A stretch of 64,000 bases of DNA from Zychaea mexicana (Eukaryota > Mucoromycota > Mucoromycetes > Mucorales > Lichtheimiaceae): contig NW_026516698.1 of the NCBI RefSeq assembly GCF_025766255.1, forward strand, positions 62,001-126,000, read 5' to 3'. The position numbers and the translations under genes were made by a program. This document shows positions 37,241 to 48,081 of the stretch, in pieces; within the stretch, counting starts at the first letter, position 1, and every line of letters begins with the position of its first letter. The notes beneath the pieces are model-generated. The model was not told the origin of the DNA. It did not search any database and was given only the letters and a program-made list of their open reading frames with translations.

Positions 37241-39112
37241 ATAATATATTAAGTGTAGCAGAGCAGAATATATGAGTACTTAAGATTTTCAATTCAAGTC
37301 AAGACATAATAGAAGTTAAGCAGTACAAAGCCAATATCAAGATATAGTTGTATGGCTGTTTCACTCGTGACAAGAAGCTTGTAGGCTAATGTACAGGAAA
37401 TGGCAAGGGTGCGTCAGAGACTCACTGTGCGCATAAGCCTATTTTGCTGCTGTGGGAACAGGGCCTGAGCGTTTCCCCTCATTTCACTTTACCCGGGTTG
37501 AGTTTGAAACAAATTGGAGGCTGGTGGCAGAGGTAGGTGGAAAGTGTGGGGTTTGTTAGCAGCAGCAGGGAGGAAAAAAACAACAACCAAAGATCCTTTT
37601 TTTTCTCATTACCATTCGTCATGGCAAATCAACAGCTTCGACGCACACTTGTAAATGGCTCCTACTCTCTTCACGATGAATAAAAAACAAAGAAAACAAA
37701 ACGGCACAATCCACGGATTTATTGAAAAACGAAATGAAGGTAACTGTTTTCTTAAAAAAAAGCATGTGCTCAAGATTTATAAAGGAGTAGACCGCCGTTA
37801 CTGCTGCTTAAAAAAACGCTGGATAAGTGAACAAGGGAAGGAAAAGGTTATCGGTTGTGCTTGAGGTATAGCTTTAGTGGAGATATGCCCATTCAGAATT
37901 ACTGCTTCTTTCTCTTTTTCTATGTATATACTTATGCACCATCTTGTACCATTCCAACGTCAAACTTACGTGCGTAATACAACATCGTCCTTTACCTGCA
38001 CAAACCATTCGTATTCACAACAAGAACGACGTAACAATCTTCTTCTCCATTACTCAAACACAATCATATACAACTTGACGCTGATCCGCCATTGACTTGC
38101 AAAATATACAGCCTGACGCGATTACTCTTTTCCTTTTGCATATACCAACGTTAACATCGCCGGTCTTTATGGATAAATGAGCTGTAGATAGCAGGAAGGA
38201 TAACTGCGTAGATGTTGCTGGCACTGCTGACAATTGTTTGTCAAAGTTGACAGACTCTGATAGACTCGCTAAGATTGTATGTGAGTCCGCTAGCAAAAGC
38301 TGGTCCGCTTGCAAAAGTTGGACTCGCCCAAAAAAAAATAATTGGGGAAAATTTAGCGAGTAAAAGCTGGACTTGCTCCAGATGTTATATTATTGTCATT
38401 TTCTTTTTTTTGTGTAAAAAGTGGGGAACGAATGGGAAAAGAAACTGATCATTCTTTTGTAGAACTTTCAGCTCCCCACTCCTACTTCGAAAAGTAGAAG
38501 CACGATGTCAACCCGGCGATAGCTCGAAGGCCCCCGACACAGCTGGAATACCACTGCTGGCTTTATTCACCGCATCCAATTCGTTGAGAAACTTTTTTTT
38601 CGCAGCGAATGGCACAATTTATGGGCAACGTCCGCTATTGAAGCGACTTGTGGGTCAATTTTCAAATTTCGCTTGCATCGCTTTAACCCCAATAGAGGCC
38701 CTTCCTGTCATGACTATTCGTTGACCTCTACTCAATCCCTCAACATCTTTATCGTCAATCATCACCCAACTTATCAACCTTCATAAATATAAATGTAATC
38801 ACTCGACTTGTTCCTTGTTCCTTTCTCATCATCTGGTCTCCTTGACCTTCCGATATTCTTCTTGCCTTGACCTAGATTCATCTCTCCTCTGTCTTTGGCT
38901 TGTCTTGTTTTGTCGTCGCTTCCGGCTCACTTTATGACGCATGCCCGTAACACTAATTCAAGTGCCCGTGTATGATCCAGCCTTCGGATAAAGCTCTTCC
39001 AAGTGCATGTCAACTGCAAGATTTTGTGAGAAACATTGAGTTTGTTTGTAAGGGATTCTCTCATTCGTAACCTTTAACTACCAAGAATAACTTTACCACA
39101 ATACAAGTCTTT

Positions 39113-39640
39113 TTTTATTAGTATATGTACAATATCAAAACTGACAATTACGTTAAACACACAATCTGAAACCTGGTTGAAAAACTAAGGCACATCGGTG
39201 TGCTTCTATGGGTAAATCTATCATAAGCGTTGGCTATCCAATTTGTCACTGGGGATTCTGCGAGATCATTGTTCTTCATAGGCAAGAAGTTTTTACCAGA
39301 CAGCAGTGAGAGGTCGAACCTACGACCGTTTGAGCATGCTCAGAAAGGCTACCCGAAATGGTTGCGCTAGCCCTGTTAGTCGATTTTAATTCGCACAGTA
39401 CCGGTTGCTCGTATGCTGCTGCCGATCTCACCTCGAATGCTCATACTGTATCGGCGTGTTTTACGTAGGCATAACTGGAGAATCGGCATTAAGGCAACCG
39501 CCAAGCGTTAGAATGCTAGTATGTCTTCCATGAAACGGAACAGGTAACCTTGGGCATGGCATCATCATACTGTATGATACAACCCCGTTGAATATGAAGC
39601 AGTTATTAATGATTCATTCTCTGCCCTAGTTCTCTTTGGA
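39113..39640 (-). repeat. Dispersed repeat, copy B (inverted relative to copy A)
   Basis: Reverse complement of 23348-23915 with scattered substitutions. On the minus strand the tRNA-like A box is TAGCGCAACCA (39369-39359) and the B box GGTTCGACCTC (39320-39310). The right end borders a TC run (39648-39660), the left end a T-rich stretch. Confidence 0.75.
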
Positions 39641-39821
39641 TGCGAGTACCTCTCTCTCTCTTGTGTGGTGTCCTAAAAAAAAAAGAGCATGTCATTACGG
39701 GTTTCTTTCCTTTTGTGTTGCTGTGGATTGGATGAAAATAAAGTATGATGACCGTTATATAAGAAAGACAACAAAGAAGGTTCCACAAGAGTTATACAAG
39801 TGCGAAGGATGGTTATTGTAA

Positions 39822-40043
39822 TTATTGATATTGCGTGGCAGAACGTCTGATGCCATGCACAATCTCGCGTTTGTGAACCCATTTGTAGCCACACAATTCC
39901 GAGATGCGATCCTTGAAGATCTGCCATCGAGCAGCAGGAACGCACACGATTTCATTAGGAATGAGTGCAAGAACTCCACGTACAGTCGAGTGAGAGAAAG
40001 CGTAGCGAATGTCGTCAAGGGTAGTAACTTGTCGGTTGTTCAT
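39822..40043 (-). CDS. Small hypothetical ORF (73 aa), doubtful
   Basis: It starts at ATG 40043 and ends at TAA 39822. Composition is coding-like, with mixed charged and hydrophobic residues (TTLDDIRYAFSHSTVRGVLA, SELCGYKWVHKREIVHGI). It lies between repeat copy B and the right copy of the 35.9/40.1 kb inverted repeat, so it could be a remnant of a mobile element. I recognise no family. Confidence 0.3.
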   Translation of the reverse strand: MNNRQVTTLDDIRYAFSHSTVRGVLALIPNEIVCVPAARWQIFKDRISELCGYKWVHKREIVHGIRRSATQYQ

Positions 40044-40054
40044 AGTTGTTGTTA

Positions 40055-40165
40055 TTAACAACAAATAAACAAGACGGATAAAAGAAGAAAATAAGAGACG
40101 GATGTCACAACGAAAATAGACAAGCAACGGCGCAAATTTGTTCCCTAGACAACGCAGAATCTAAT
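40055..40165 (-). repeat. Inverted repeat, right copy
   Basis: Reverse complement of the 35893-36010 segment; the shared core includes GGGAACAAATTTGCGCC and TTGTCTATTTTCGTTGTGAC. The two copies bracket about 4 kb that includes the minisatellite and repeat copy B. Confidence 0.75.
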
Positions 40166-40604
40166 TTGGAAAAAACCAGTATATATATAGGAGCAATCCC
40201 AGTGCAACAAACAACACCGTCTTTCTCGTCTGTATAGTACAAAATGAAACTGGTACGATAGTCTTGGATTGCCATACTGCGTTTTAATGGAGATACTCCT
40301 TGGTAGCTTTGAACTGCTGGCCTTCTTCGGGACCTGTGACGCGATTTTTATAAACAATTGAATGGGTCGACCCGTGAATTGGCTGTATATCGTGTTTAAG
40401 ATCAAGGAAGGAGAGCGAGAGGTTTTAAATTGACACGGACCATCTAAACAAAAACCAGATACAGTGAGAATAGACAATCAGATAAGAAACACCTGTCTGT
40501 GATGGAGCGAGTTCGATGACAACAACGACAAGCATGATCATCTCTGTCAAAACTTCTTAAATGATTGCTGCAGTATAATGACTTGCCATGTTTAGGTCTA
40601 GTGA

Positions 40605-40606
<2 letters not shown>

Positions 40607-40637
<31 letters not shown>
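40607..40637. repeat. TC dinucleotide microsatellite
   Basis: Uninterrupted (TC)n run of about 31 bases in non-coding DNA. Confidence 0.9.
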
Positions 40638-40639
<2 letters not shown>

Positions 40640-41564
40640 ACAAATCATTGTGATGTAGAAAACGCACTTGAAAATGCGTGTGTACAGACGGGATAAAAAG
40701 ATCTAGTGTGCACTGCAACATATAGGATATAGTATATATAGAGTGACTATCACTAGAGCAAGCTTGCCGGTAGACAAGAGTACGACAGCGATAGTTAGAA
40801 AGAGGGAAAAACGTATACCATTCGCGCACGAACCAGCATGAAAGGGCGCCCCCGTTCGTAGCTGCAAGCTAATTTCTATTTTGGAACGAATTTCACCCAC
40901 ACCTCACTACATGCAGATGCACATATCACGTTGACTACAACAGCAGTAGCGCCCATCGTATACACGATTATATTATTGTTATATACTATCCCCACGAAAG
41001 CTCTAATTGCTAATAGCGAAAAAAGAAGGCTGGGCTGTTGCTATTGGCGCTGATGATCTTATTAAGTGGTAATGATTGCTATTTATTGGGAGTGTTCTAA
41101 AGAGAGGGCTTCCCCTTTCGTATAAATTGTGTCAATGCTTCAAGGGATCGTCCGACACACACCAGCTCCTGGCTTGCTTGTTCCTCTTATAAAACCGATC
41201 GTGTGTGCCCCGACCGACAAGGCAAGGATCACATGGAATGCAAGAACGAGCTTTCCCTCATTCAAGGGCAGCCGGGAAGTCCCACTCCGACCTCACTAAA
41301 GAAAGAGGCTTACTTTTCCACCTTGTTGCTCAAAGTCTCTTCTGTTGTAAGTATGGTATAGTAGACCATAAGATGATTAAACAAAGGGAAGCGAAAACAG
41401 GGAGGAGGAGGAGGAGGAGCATAGGCGACGACAGGGAGAGTTTGCTGTTTGTTGTTTGTTGTTGGGATAACACTGTGCTGTGCCGGAGAGGATCAGCATA
41501 AACCCGCAGCCCCGTTTCGGATTTGATCCGTAATTATTGCCTGTGTAGCCATGGCCACGGCAGC

Positions 41565-41595
<31 letters not shown>

Positions 41596-41781
41596 GGCAG
41601 CAGAAGCAGAAGCAGAAGCAGCAGCAGCAACAACAACAACAACAACCACTCTCTTTTCCTTTTTCCACTTTTTCTTGTTTTATTTGATACTACTGCTTTT
41701 CCTTTCTTTCCTAGTGCTTCTTATTGCCACTTTGCCCTCAAACCCCCTCCCCTTAATTTATTTTTGTTTCTTTTTGTTCAT

Positions 41782-44222
41782 ATGTCTCCTCCAATGGTAG
41801 CGCAGCCAGAAACAGACACAGCCAGTATTGTGAGCGTTGAAGCAGAAAGAAATTTCAAACAGACGCACGCGATTGGTCCGTATAAACTTTTGGAAACGCT
41901 GGGCAAAGGCGAGTTTGGCAAGGTCAAACTTGCCCAGCATGTCAACACTGGCCAAAAGGTACGACTGAACCTGGGATACGTGCATTGCCCCGAATGACTG
42001 TCTGGGTACATAAGCATAAGATTCTTACACGCTTGAACGCTTACATGTGTAGATGGCTGTCAAAATGATTGACAAGAGGTATATCGAAAGGTCAAACATA
42101 CGCGACAAAGTCGAGCGAGAAATTGCGCTCTTGAAGGTAGTACCGTACACGCCACAGTACCCATGCTTTGAACTCCGCACTGTGTCTTTTTTGATGCGCG
42201 CAGTTGCGTTGTGTTTAGCTTGCTTTACCGAGCTTTTCGTTGCATAGTTAACTCTCACACACACATTGACTCACACACACTCTATTCTGTTATTCAGCGA
42301 CTGTCACACCCATCGATCATTAAGCTCTTTGACGTCATTGAGACTGAGCGCCATATTGGTATGGTGATGGAATACGCTTCAGGTACAGTTTATTTTACAA
42401 CAACAAAATTTAAGCTTCGTCACGATGATGATGATACTAAATTACTCTCGTTGACAAGGTGGAGAGCTGTTCGAGTACATCTTTAATCGAGATTATCTCC
42501 GTGAGGACGTTGCACAAGAGTTCTTTGGACAGCTCATCAGCAGTGTCCACTATATGCATCAGAAAGGTGTGGTGCATCGTGACCTGAAGCTGGTAATGTT
42601 AAATACACAATAAAACAGCACACTGCACAAAAATAGCTCATCTTGGAGGGCTGGTTTTTTATTTTAGGAAGAGAGAGAGAGAGTGTGTGTGTGTGCATGT
42701 TGCATAACAAAAATATAAAACGAGTAGACTAACCCAAAGTAACCCAAACTCCGCTTTGTCTCCAAAAATAGGAAAACGTCCTTTTACTTGACGACCAACG
42801 TCATATTGTCATTACCGATTTCGGATTCGCAAACAATTGCACGGGCCAAGACGACTTGTTGTCGACCTGCTGTGGATCTCCATGTTATGCCGCTCCGGAG
42901 CTTTTGGTCGGAGCAGAATACGTAGGGCCCGCGGTGGACATTTGGTCGTGCGGCGTCGTGCTGTATGCCATGCTCTGCGGGTTTTTACCCTTTGATGATC
43001 ATCACAACATGAGTCTTTTGCACAAGGACATGCTCGAGACGCAGCTCGTATTTCCGCCACGGGTCAGCCAAGACGCACGGGACCTGATGCGCCAAATGTT
43101 GAATCCAAACCCGGAGGACCGGTGTAAAATGGAAACGATTTTGGCCCATCCTTGGTTGGCCAGTCAACGGACCCTGCTGTCCAAGAATGTGCAGCGTTTG
43201 GAGACGGAAGCCATGGAGATGCTGCGAGCGGATTTGGCTGTGGACAACCGGTATACAGCATCCTTGCCAAGACTGCCACAGTGTAGTCCTACACCGCCAC
43301 TAGCGGGTGCACCCGATGATAGTAAGCAGCATGACAATATACCCAAGCTTCAACTGAGCAAACGGCAGCGTTTCTTTCGACTGTTTTACCTCAGCAGAAA
43401 AAGAAAAGGAGACGACACTGCTCGTCACAGTAGTCATGTCAGCAGCAGCAGCAGCGACAGCAGCAACAGCTTTACCTCGGATACCGATGATGGCAAGCAG
43501 CGGCGACGATTCACCTGGTCACTGACGATGCGACGTGGCGATCGAAAACGAAAGAATAGGGAGAGCAGTCAATGTGAGTAGGCCAAGGAGAGAGAGTCGA
43601 AGTTTTTGTTGGGCAATGATACTACATATTGGTGGTGGGGGGTGGGTGGCTTCTGCTGCTGATGGATCGAGTACATGGATGGTAGTAGTTAGTTAGTTAG
43701 TTAGTTAATAGCAGTTATTTGGGGGAGCATTCTTTTAATCAAGGAGGGAAAGGGGAGAAATGAGAGAAGAGAAAAGTTTTATCTTTACTAACCTGTTTAT
43801 ATCATGTATTCGTTCCTGCAGCAGCAGCAGCAGTATCATGTACTCGGGAGCACCTGGAATCGTTATTAGTGTTTTCAAAAATCAGCGACCATCAGCTGCT
43901 TATGTTAGTGTTGCGTGTTCTGACGGTCCTGGGAATCCTTATCCGCCAAGATGGAAGCCAAATAGCTTGTGTTCGACGTGCCAATGATCCGGGAACGGTG
44001 TATGGTAGCCTGGAGGAATGTCGTGAAGTCACATTCATTGTGGGCGTCAGCAACGCAACAACGCATGGTCTTCGGAGCGTAGGCATGCGGTATCAAGAGG
44101 GACAGAAAGAGGCCTATGCGTTTCTGTGTGGTAAAATCATGGACATGGTGGAGCTGGTGCTGGTTCAACAGCATCGTTGCCATGGTCACGGACATCATCG
44201 TCATGGTCAGTGCGAGCAATGA
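41782..44222 (+). CDS. Ser/Thr protein kinase of the CAMK-like (KIN/GIN4/SNF1-type) group
   Basis: Six exons: 41782-41958, 42053-42136, 42298-42382, 42459-42592, 42772-43573 and 43822-44222, giving 560 aa; all junctions are in phase. The catalytic domain (about 34-290) has the Gly loop LGKGEFGKV (40-48), the Lys of AVKMI (63), HRDLKLEN (about 154-161), DFG (176-178) and the activation/P+1 segment [13 protein letters not shown]. These residues indicate an active kinase with LKB1-type activation-loop features. A Ser/Pro- and Lys/Arg-rich linker follows. The last exon encodes about 130 residues with a hydrophobic beta/alpha pattern ([27 protein letters not shown]), possibly a KA1-like membrane or autoinhibitory domain, and ends in a His-rich tail. 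The frame is open upstream to ATG 41551, but that extension is Thr/Ser/Asn repeats and T-rich codons typical of a leader; I prefer 41782. Confidence 0.85.
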
Positions 44223-44670
44223 AAGTATATCCCATTTTAAATGACGCAAAAAAATATACCACAGACACGCTCATTCTTCGTCTAGCACCCACACATAAAC
44301 AGTGATCAGTAGCAGCAGCAGCAGCAGCAGTAGCTTGGTTATACCACATCATATCATATCACACACAGACTCGCACATATTCAAAAAGAAAGAAAGTAAA
44401 TGGGGAACTTTTTCTACTGATCTTGGACTGATAAAGCAAGCGAATCAGATGACCGGAAAACGTCATTTCCCCCTTGCCCTTTCTTCTCTGTCCCCTTCCT
44501 CTGTCTCTCTCTCTCTCTCTCTCCTCTCTCACTGATAATTTGGAAATGATAAAATAGAGTGTTCTCATAGGCAGACAAAATCTCAAATCATAATAATTTC
44601 GGGGGGGGAGGGGCTGAGGTGTGGGGACTGCTTTATGAATGCAATAAATGCTATGTGTAATAAAGTGTGG

Positions 44671-44675
44671 AGACA

Positions 44676-44710
<35 letters not shown>
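44671..44710. repeat. CA then GA dinucleotide microsatellite
   Basis: (AC)n passes into (AG)n without interruption, in non-coding DNA. Confidence 0.9.
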
Positions 44711-45647
44711 CCCTTCATTCACACATCCCAATGCGCGGGGACCCAAAAGGATAAGGTGCGCACGCGCTCTCGATTCCATGGTGAACGCCTTAAAGAGAGA
44801 GCTGGCACTTAATAAACGCAATGCATTAGCGGCTATGGCGTGTGTACATTGAATGTTTGGCTGTTGTGTGAAGAAATGTTGATAATCAAGGCAACCCACG
44901 GGGTCAGCCCAGCGTTGATCACCCTGTTTTAAATGTTAAATACGCGTTTTGTCCGGCCCGACGGCACGGAGGGGGGTCTTTTTTTCTGAACCCAGAATTA
45001 AAAAGCCGGTTCACATGCTCTAGCCGACGAGCAGAAAATGCTGCTTTTGGTCTAGCCGGTGTGCTCTGTTCAGGCAGGATGACGGCATGAGAAAGAGAAA
45101 AAAATAAAAGGGGGAGTGGGGGTGGGGGGATTATTAGCTAGGGCCCAACCATTCCATATGCGGATCATGGCTTGACGTGGGACCCCCTCTGCCTCTGCTC
45201 TCACATCACCATCCCATCACACACACACACACACCCCCCACCACCACCCTTATTATCTTTAATCGTTATCAACTGTAAGATCGAATTACAAAGTGCAAGC
45301 AAAGAAGCCAAGAGCGAGTTGGGGGTGTATCAGACGGCGTACAGACAGCTTATAAGAAAGTCTCGAACCATACCCTACACAGGTTTTGATTAGCACCGTG
45401 TTTACATACTCGATAATGCAACTCTACGTAAGAAAGCAGCAGGAGCCGCAAAGATGACCTTCTTCCAAGTAGGATGCTGCTTCTGTTGTTGTTGATGATG
45501 ATGATGACGATGATGATGCGATGTTGTGAGTCTGTACCAAGAAAAGAGAGAGAGAGGCATTTACCCAACTAGGAAATAACTCCGCAAGTCAAAAAAGGAT
45601 CAGTGCTCAGATCCACCCCCTCTCTCGTCCCTTCTCCATCTTTTGGG

Positions 45648-45655
45648 TATAAAAA
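45648..45655 (+). promoter_or_regulatory. Probable TATA box of the glutamate 5-kinase gene
   Basis: TATAAAAA lies 168-175 bases before the ATG at 45823, in otherwise C/T-rich DNA and followed by a pyrimidine-rich 5' leader. The assignment rests on motif and position only. Confidence 0.45.
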
Positions 45656-45822
45656 GACTGATCTTTTCGCGCCTTTTCCTCCAATCAATTCAAAAGGCTG
45701 TAACAAGCATCTTAAAAACACATTTCTCTTCTTCTTTACAAAAAAAAAAGTTCCTCCTACTATTACTATCCTAGCGTACTAAAGCACGTATTACTACTAC
45801 TACTACCACCACATACACAACA

Positions 45823-47342
45823 ATGGTCGTCTACCGAAATGCACAGAATACACACCGTCCCACCAAGTCATCATTGACTCTGGTTATCAAAGTTGGCACA
45901 TCCTCCATTTGTGATGAAAAGACCCACTATCCATTGCTCGGAAACCTATCAAGGATTGTCGAGACCATCCTGGAGCTCAAGCGCAAAGGCCATCGCATTG
46001 TCCTTGTCACCAGTGCAGCCGTAGGCACAGGTCTCCGGCGGTTAAACCTCAACGAAAAACCAAAGAAGCTTGCGGCTGTTCAGGTAAAGCATGTGAGGAA
46101 CATTCATAGCATCTGGAGCTATACATACCCAACACCCGAAACTTTTTTTTTTGGTTACTGACTCTTGTATGTGTGTATATATAGGCCATTGCAGCTGTTG
46201 GTCAGGGCCGTCTTATGAGCATGTACGATGATCTATTTGGCCAATTCAACCAGCCTGTAGCCCAGATCCTGTTGACCCGAAATGACTTGGCTGATGTAAG
46301 TTTCTCTCTCTCTCTCTCTCTCTCCCCCATGTCATTCGTAGTGTGTGCGCTGCACTGTTAGACTCGTCAGATCTGACTGTTTTCCTAACTCGCATTATTC
46401 TAATAGCGATCACAATATCTCAATGCCGTCAATTGCCTTGAGCAACTTCTCGATATGGGTGTTGTCCCGATTGTCAATGAAAACGATACCATTTCCGTCT
46501 CTGTAAGCACATGCACTGCAACATTATAGGATTATCGAGAGACAAAGCACATGCTTTTCAACAAGTTACTCATGACTCCATCTTTATTATATGACTGCTA
46601 CTAGGAAATCAAATTTGGTGACAATGACACACTGTCTGCCATCACAGCCGGCATGGTCAAGGCTGACTACCTGTTCCTTATGACGGATGTCGACTGTCTG
46701 TACACAGACAACCCACGGAGTAACCCCGATGCACGACCTGTCTATGTATGCGACGACATCGAAGCCCTGCGGGAAGAAATTACTGTCACCACGCCTGGCT
46801 CTGCATTGGGCACAGGCGGCATGGTCACCAAGCTCGTAGCGGCTGACTTGGCTACTGCAGCCGGCGTCACAACCGTCATTGCTCGCGGCTCCACTCCTGA
46901 ATCCATCTTACCTATCATTGCCGACGACAAGAGCGCTCCGAAACACACCCGCTTTGTGGCCAGACCCCAGCCATTGATTGACCGCAAGTGGTGGATCCTG
47001 CACGGTCTGCATACTGCAGGCACAATTGTGATCGAAACCGATGTTGCCGAAACCATTGCTGACGGTGCCGCTCGTTCTGGTTCAAGTGGTGCTTCTCTGT
47101 TTGCCCATTCCGTCGCCAAGGTGGAAGGCAACTTTGTCGAGCACCAGGCTGTGCGTCTCGTGGTCCAGCATACCGACAATGGAGTCACTGACTTTGTCAC
47201 AGTCGCAAAGGGCATTGTCAACTACTCGGCTGCCGAGATTGTTCGCATTATGCATGCTAGAGAAAGCGATATCATTGACTCGCTCGGTTATAAGGATGCT
47301 GATTGCATCATCCATCGAGATAACATGGCCACTTCTCTCTAA
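45823..47342 (+). CDS. PRO1: Glutamate 5-kinase with C-terminal PUA domain
   Basis: Four exons: 45823-46083, 46185-46295, 46407-46502 and 46605-47342, giving 401 aa; all introns are phase 0. The amino-acid kinase domain (about 18-275) begins with [10 protein letters not shown] and continues with [48 protein letters not shown] and FGDNDTLSA. The nucleotide-binding end carries [13 protein letters not shown] and [19 protein letters not shown] domain follows (about 300-395, GRKW-type start DRKWWILHG). This is the complete family signature. The enzyme phosphorylates glutamate with ATP to gamma-glutamyl phosphate, the first and feedback-controlled step of proline synthesis in the cytosol. Length is close to that of bacterial ProB and a little below yeast Pro1. 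Confidence 0.95.
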
Positions 47343-48081
47343 AGCCTCCTCTCACCCAAAACCCTCCCCCCCCAACAAATTCCCGAATCTCACTCATACA
47401 TCCTCTGCCACCCATCCATATTACACACCGCAACGCTAAATACCTTTGTTACAAATCAACAATCTCCGCTATTATCCCTATCGCATTATATCATTTCTCT
47501 CCAAAAAAGATCCCGCAGTATTATCATCCCTATTCCATTGATATCATTCTCTTAAAACATTTAGCCCATATTACCCCACCTTATCTCTAAAACAGCAACC
47601 CCCTCTTTAAAAAAGTCAGCATATCATCCCAAAACAAACCAAAGAAGAAAAAAACAAAAAGAAATATTATTTCAGAGCACCACCTTTTTTCTTGCATCTT
47701 GAGAAAGGGAGGGGCCCGAACTTCTGTATAATCTATGTACACAGATAATAACTAGCTCCATTTGTTTCTAGCAGAGAGGTGTAGTATGTAAAAATAGTAC
47801 GGTGCTCGAGGGAAGATGTATAGATCACAAGAAAAGATAACAGTCAAAGAAGTGCTCGAGACAAAAATGGTAAGATCCGGGGTAAGTATAATTAGAAAGC
47901 AGGTTCATGCTGTTGCTGTTGCTGTTGAGAGCACGTGAGTGTCAGAATAAGGAAAAGATGAATTGATTGATTGATTGCTTGCTTTGGAATGAATGAATGT
48001 ACATAGCAGTAGTGATAATATATATATAAGGTATGAATTAGAATAGAATAATAAAGCAAAAATCTTTTTTGTGTTTGTTCA
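47343..48081. other. Convergent intergenic region
   Basis: 3' UTRs of the glutamate 5-kinase gene (C/T-rich left half) and the Zn2Cys6 gene (right half). AATAAA occurs at 48049-48054. No gene is visible. Confidence 0.6.

Larger units (their letters stand above)
34834..41550. other. Gene-poor, repeat-rich AT-rich region
   Basis: About 6.7 kb between the SREBP and kinase genes. It contains a CTGT run (35045-35062), an inverted-repeat pair (35893-36010 with 40055-40165), pyrimidine tandem repeats (35975-36095), the 22-bp minisatellite (36890-37240), repeat copy B (39113-39640) and a TC run (40607-40637). The small ORFs at 37655-37864 and 38054-38314 look like chance. The one at 39822-40043 is listed separately. 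Confidence 0.6.
44223..45822. other. Intergenic region with microsatellites
   Basis: 3' end of the kinase gene and promoter of the glutamate 5-kinase gene. It contains a CAG run (44309-44329), a TC run (44505-44530), a CA/GA microsatellite (44671-44710), another CA run near 45218-45234 and a GAT run near 45493-45518. No gene is supported. Confidence 0.6.

Noticed and set aside
41551..41781. N-terminal extension of the kinase beginning MATAAT
   Set aside because: The stretch is CAA/CAG repeat and T-rich leader sequence; the downstream ATG at 41782 precedes the first protein-like residues.
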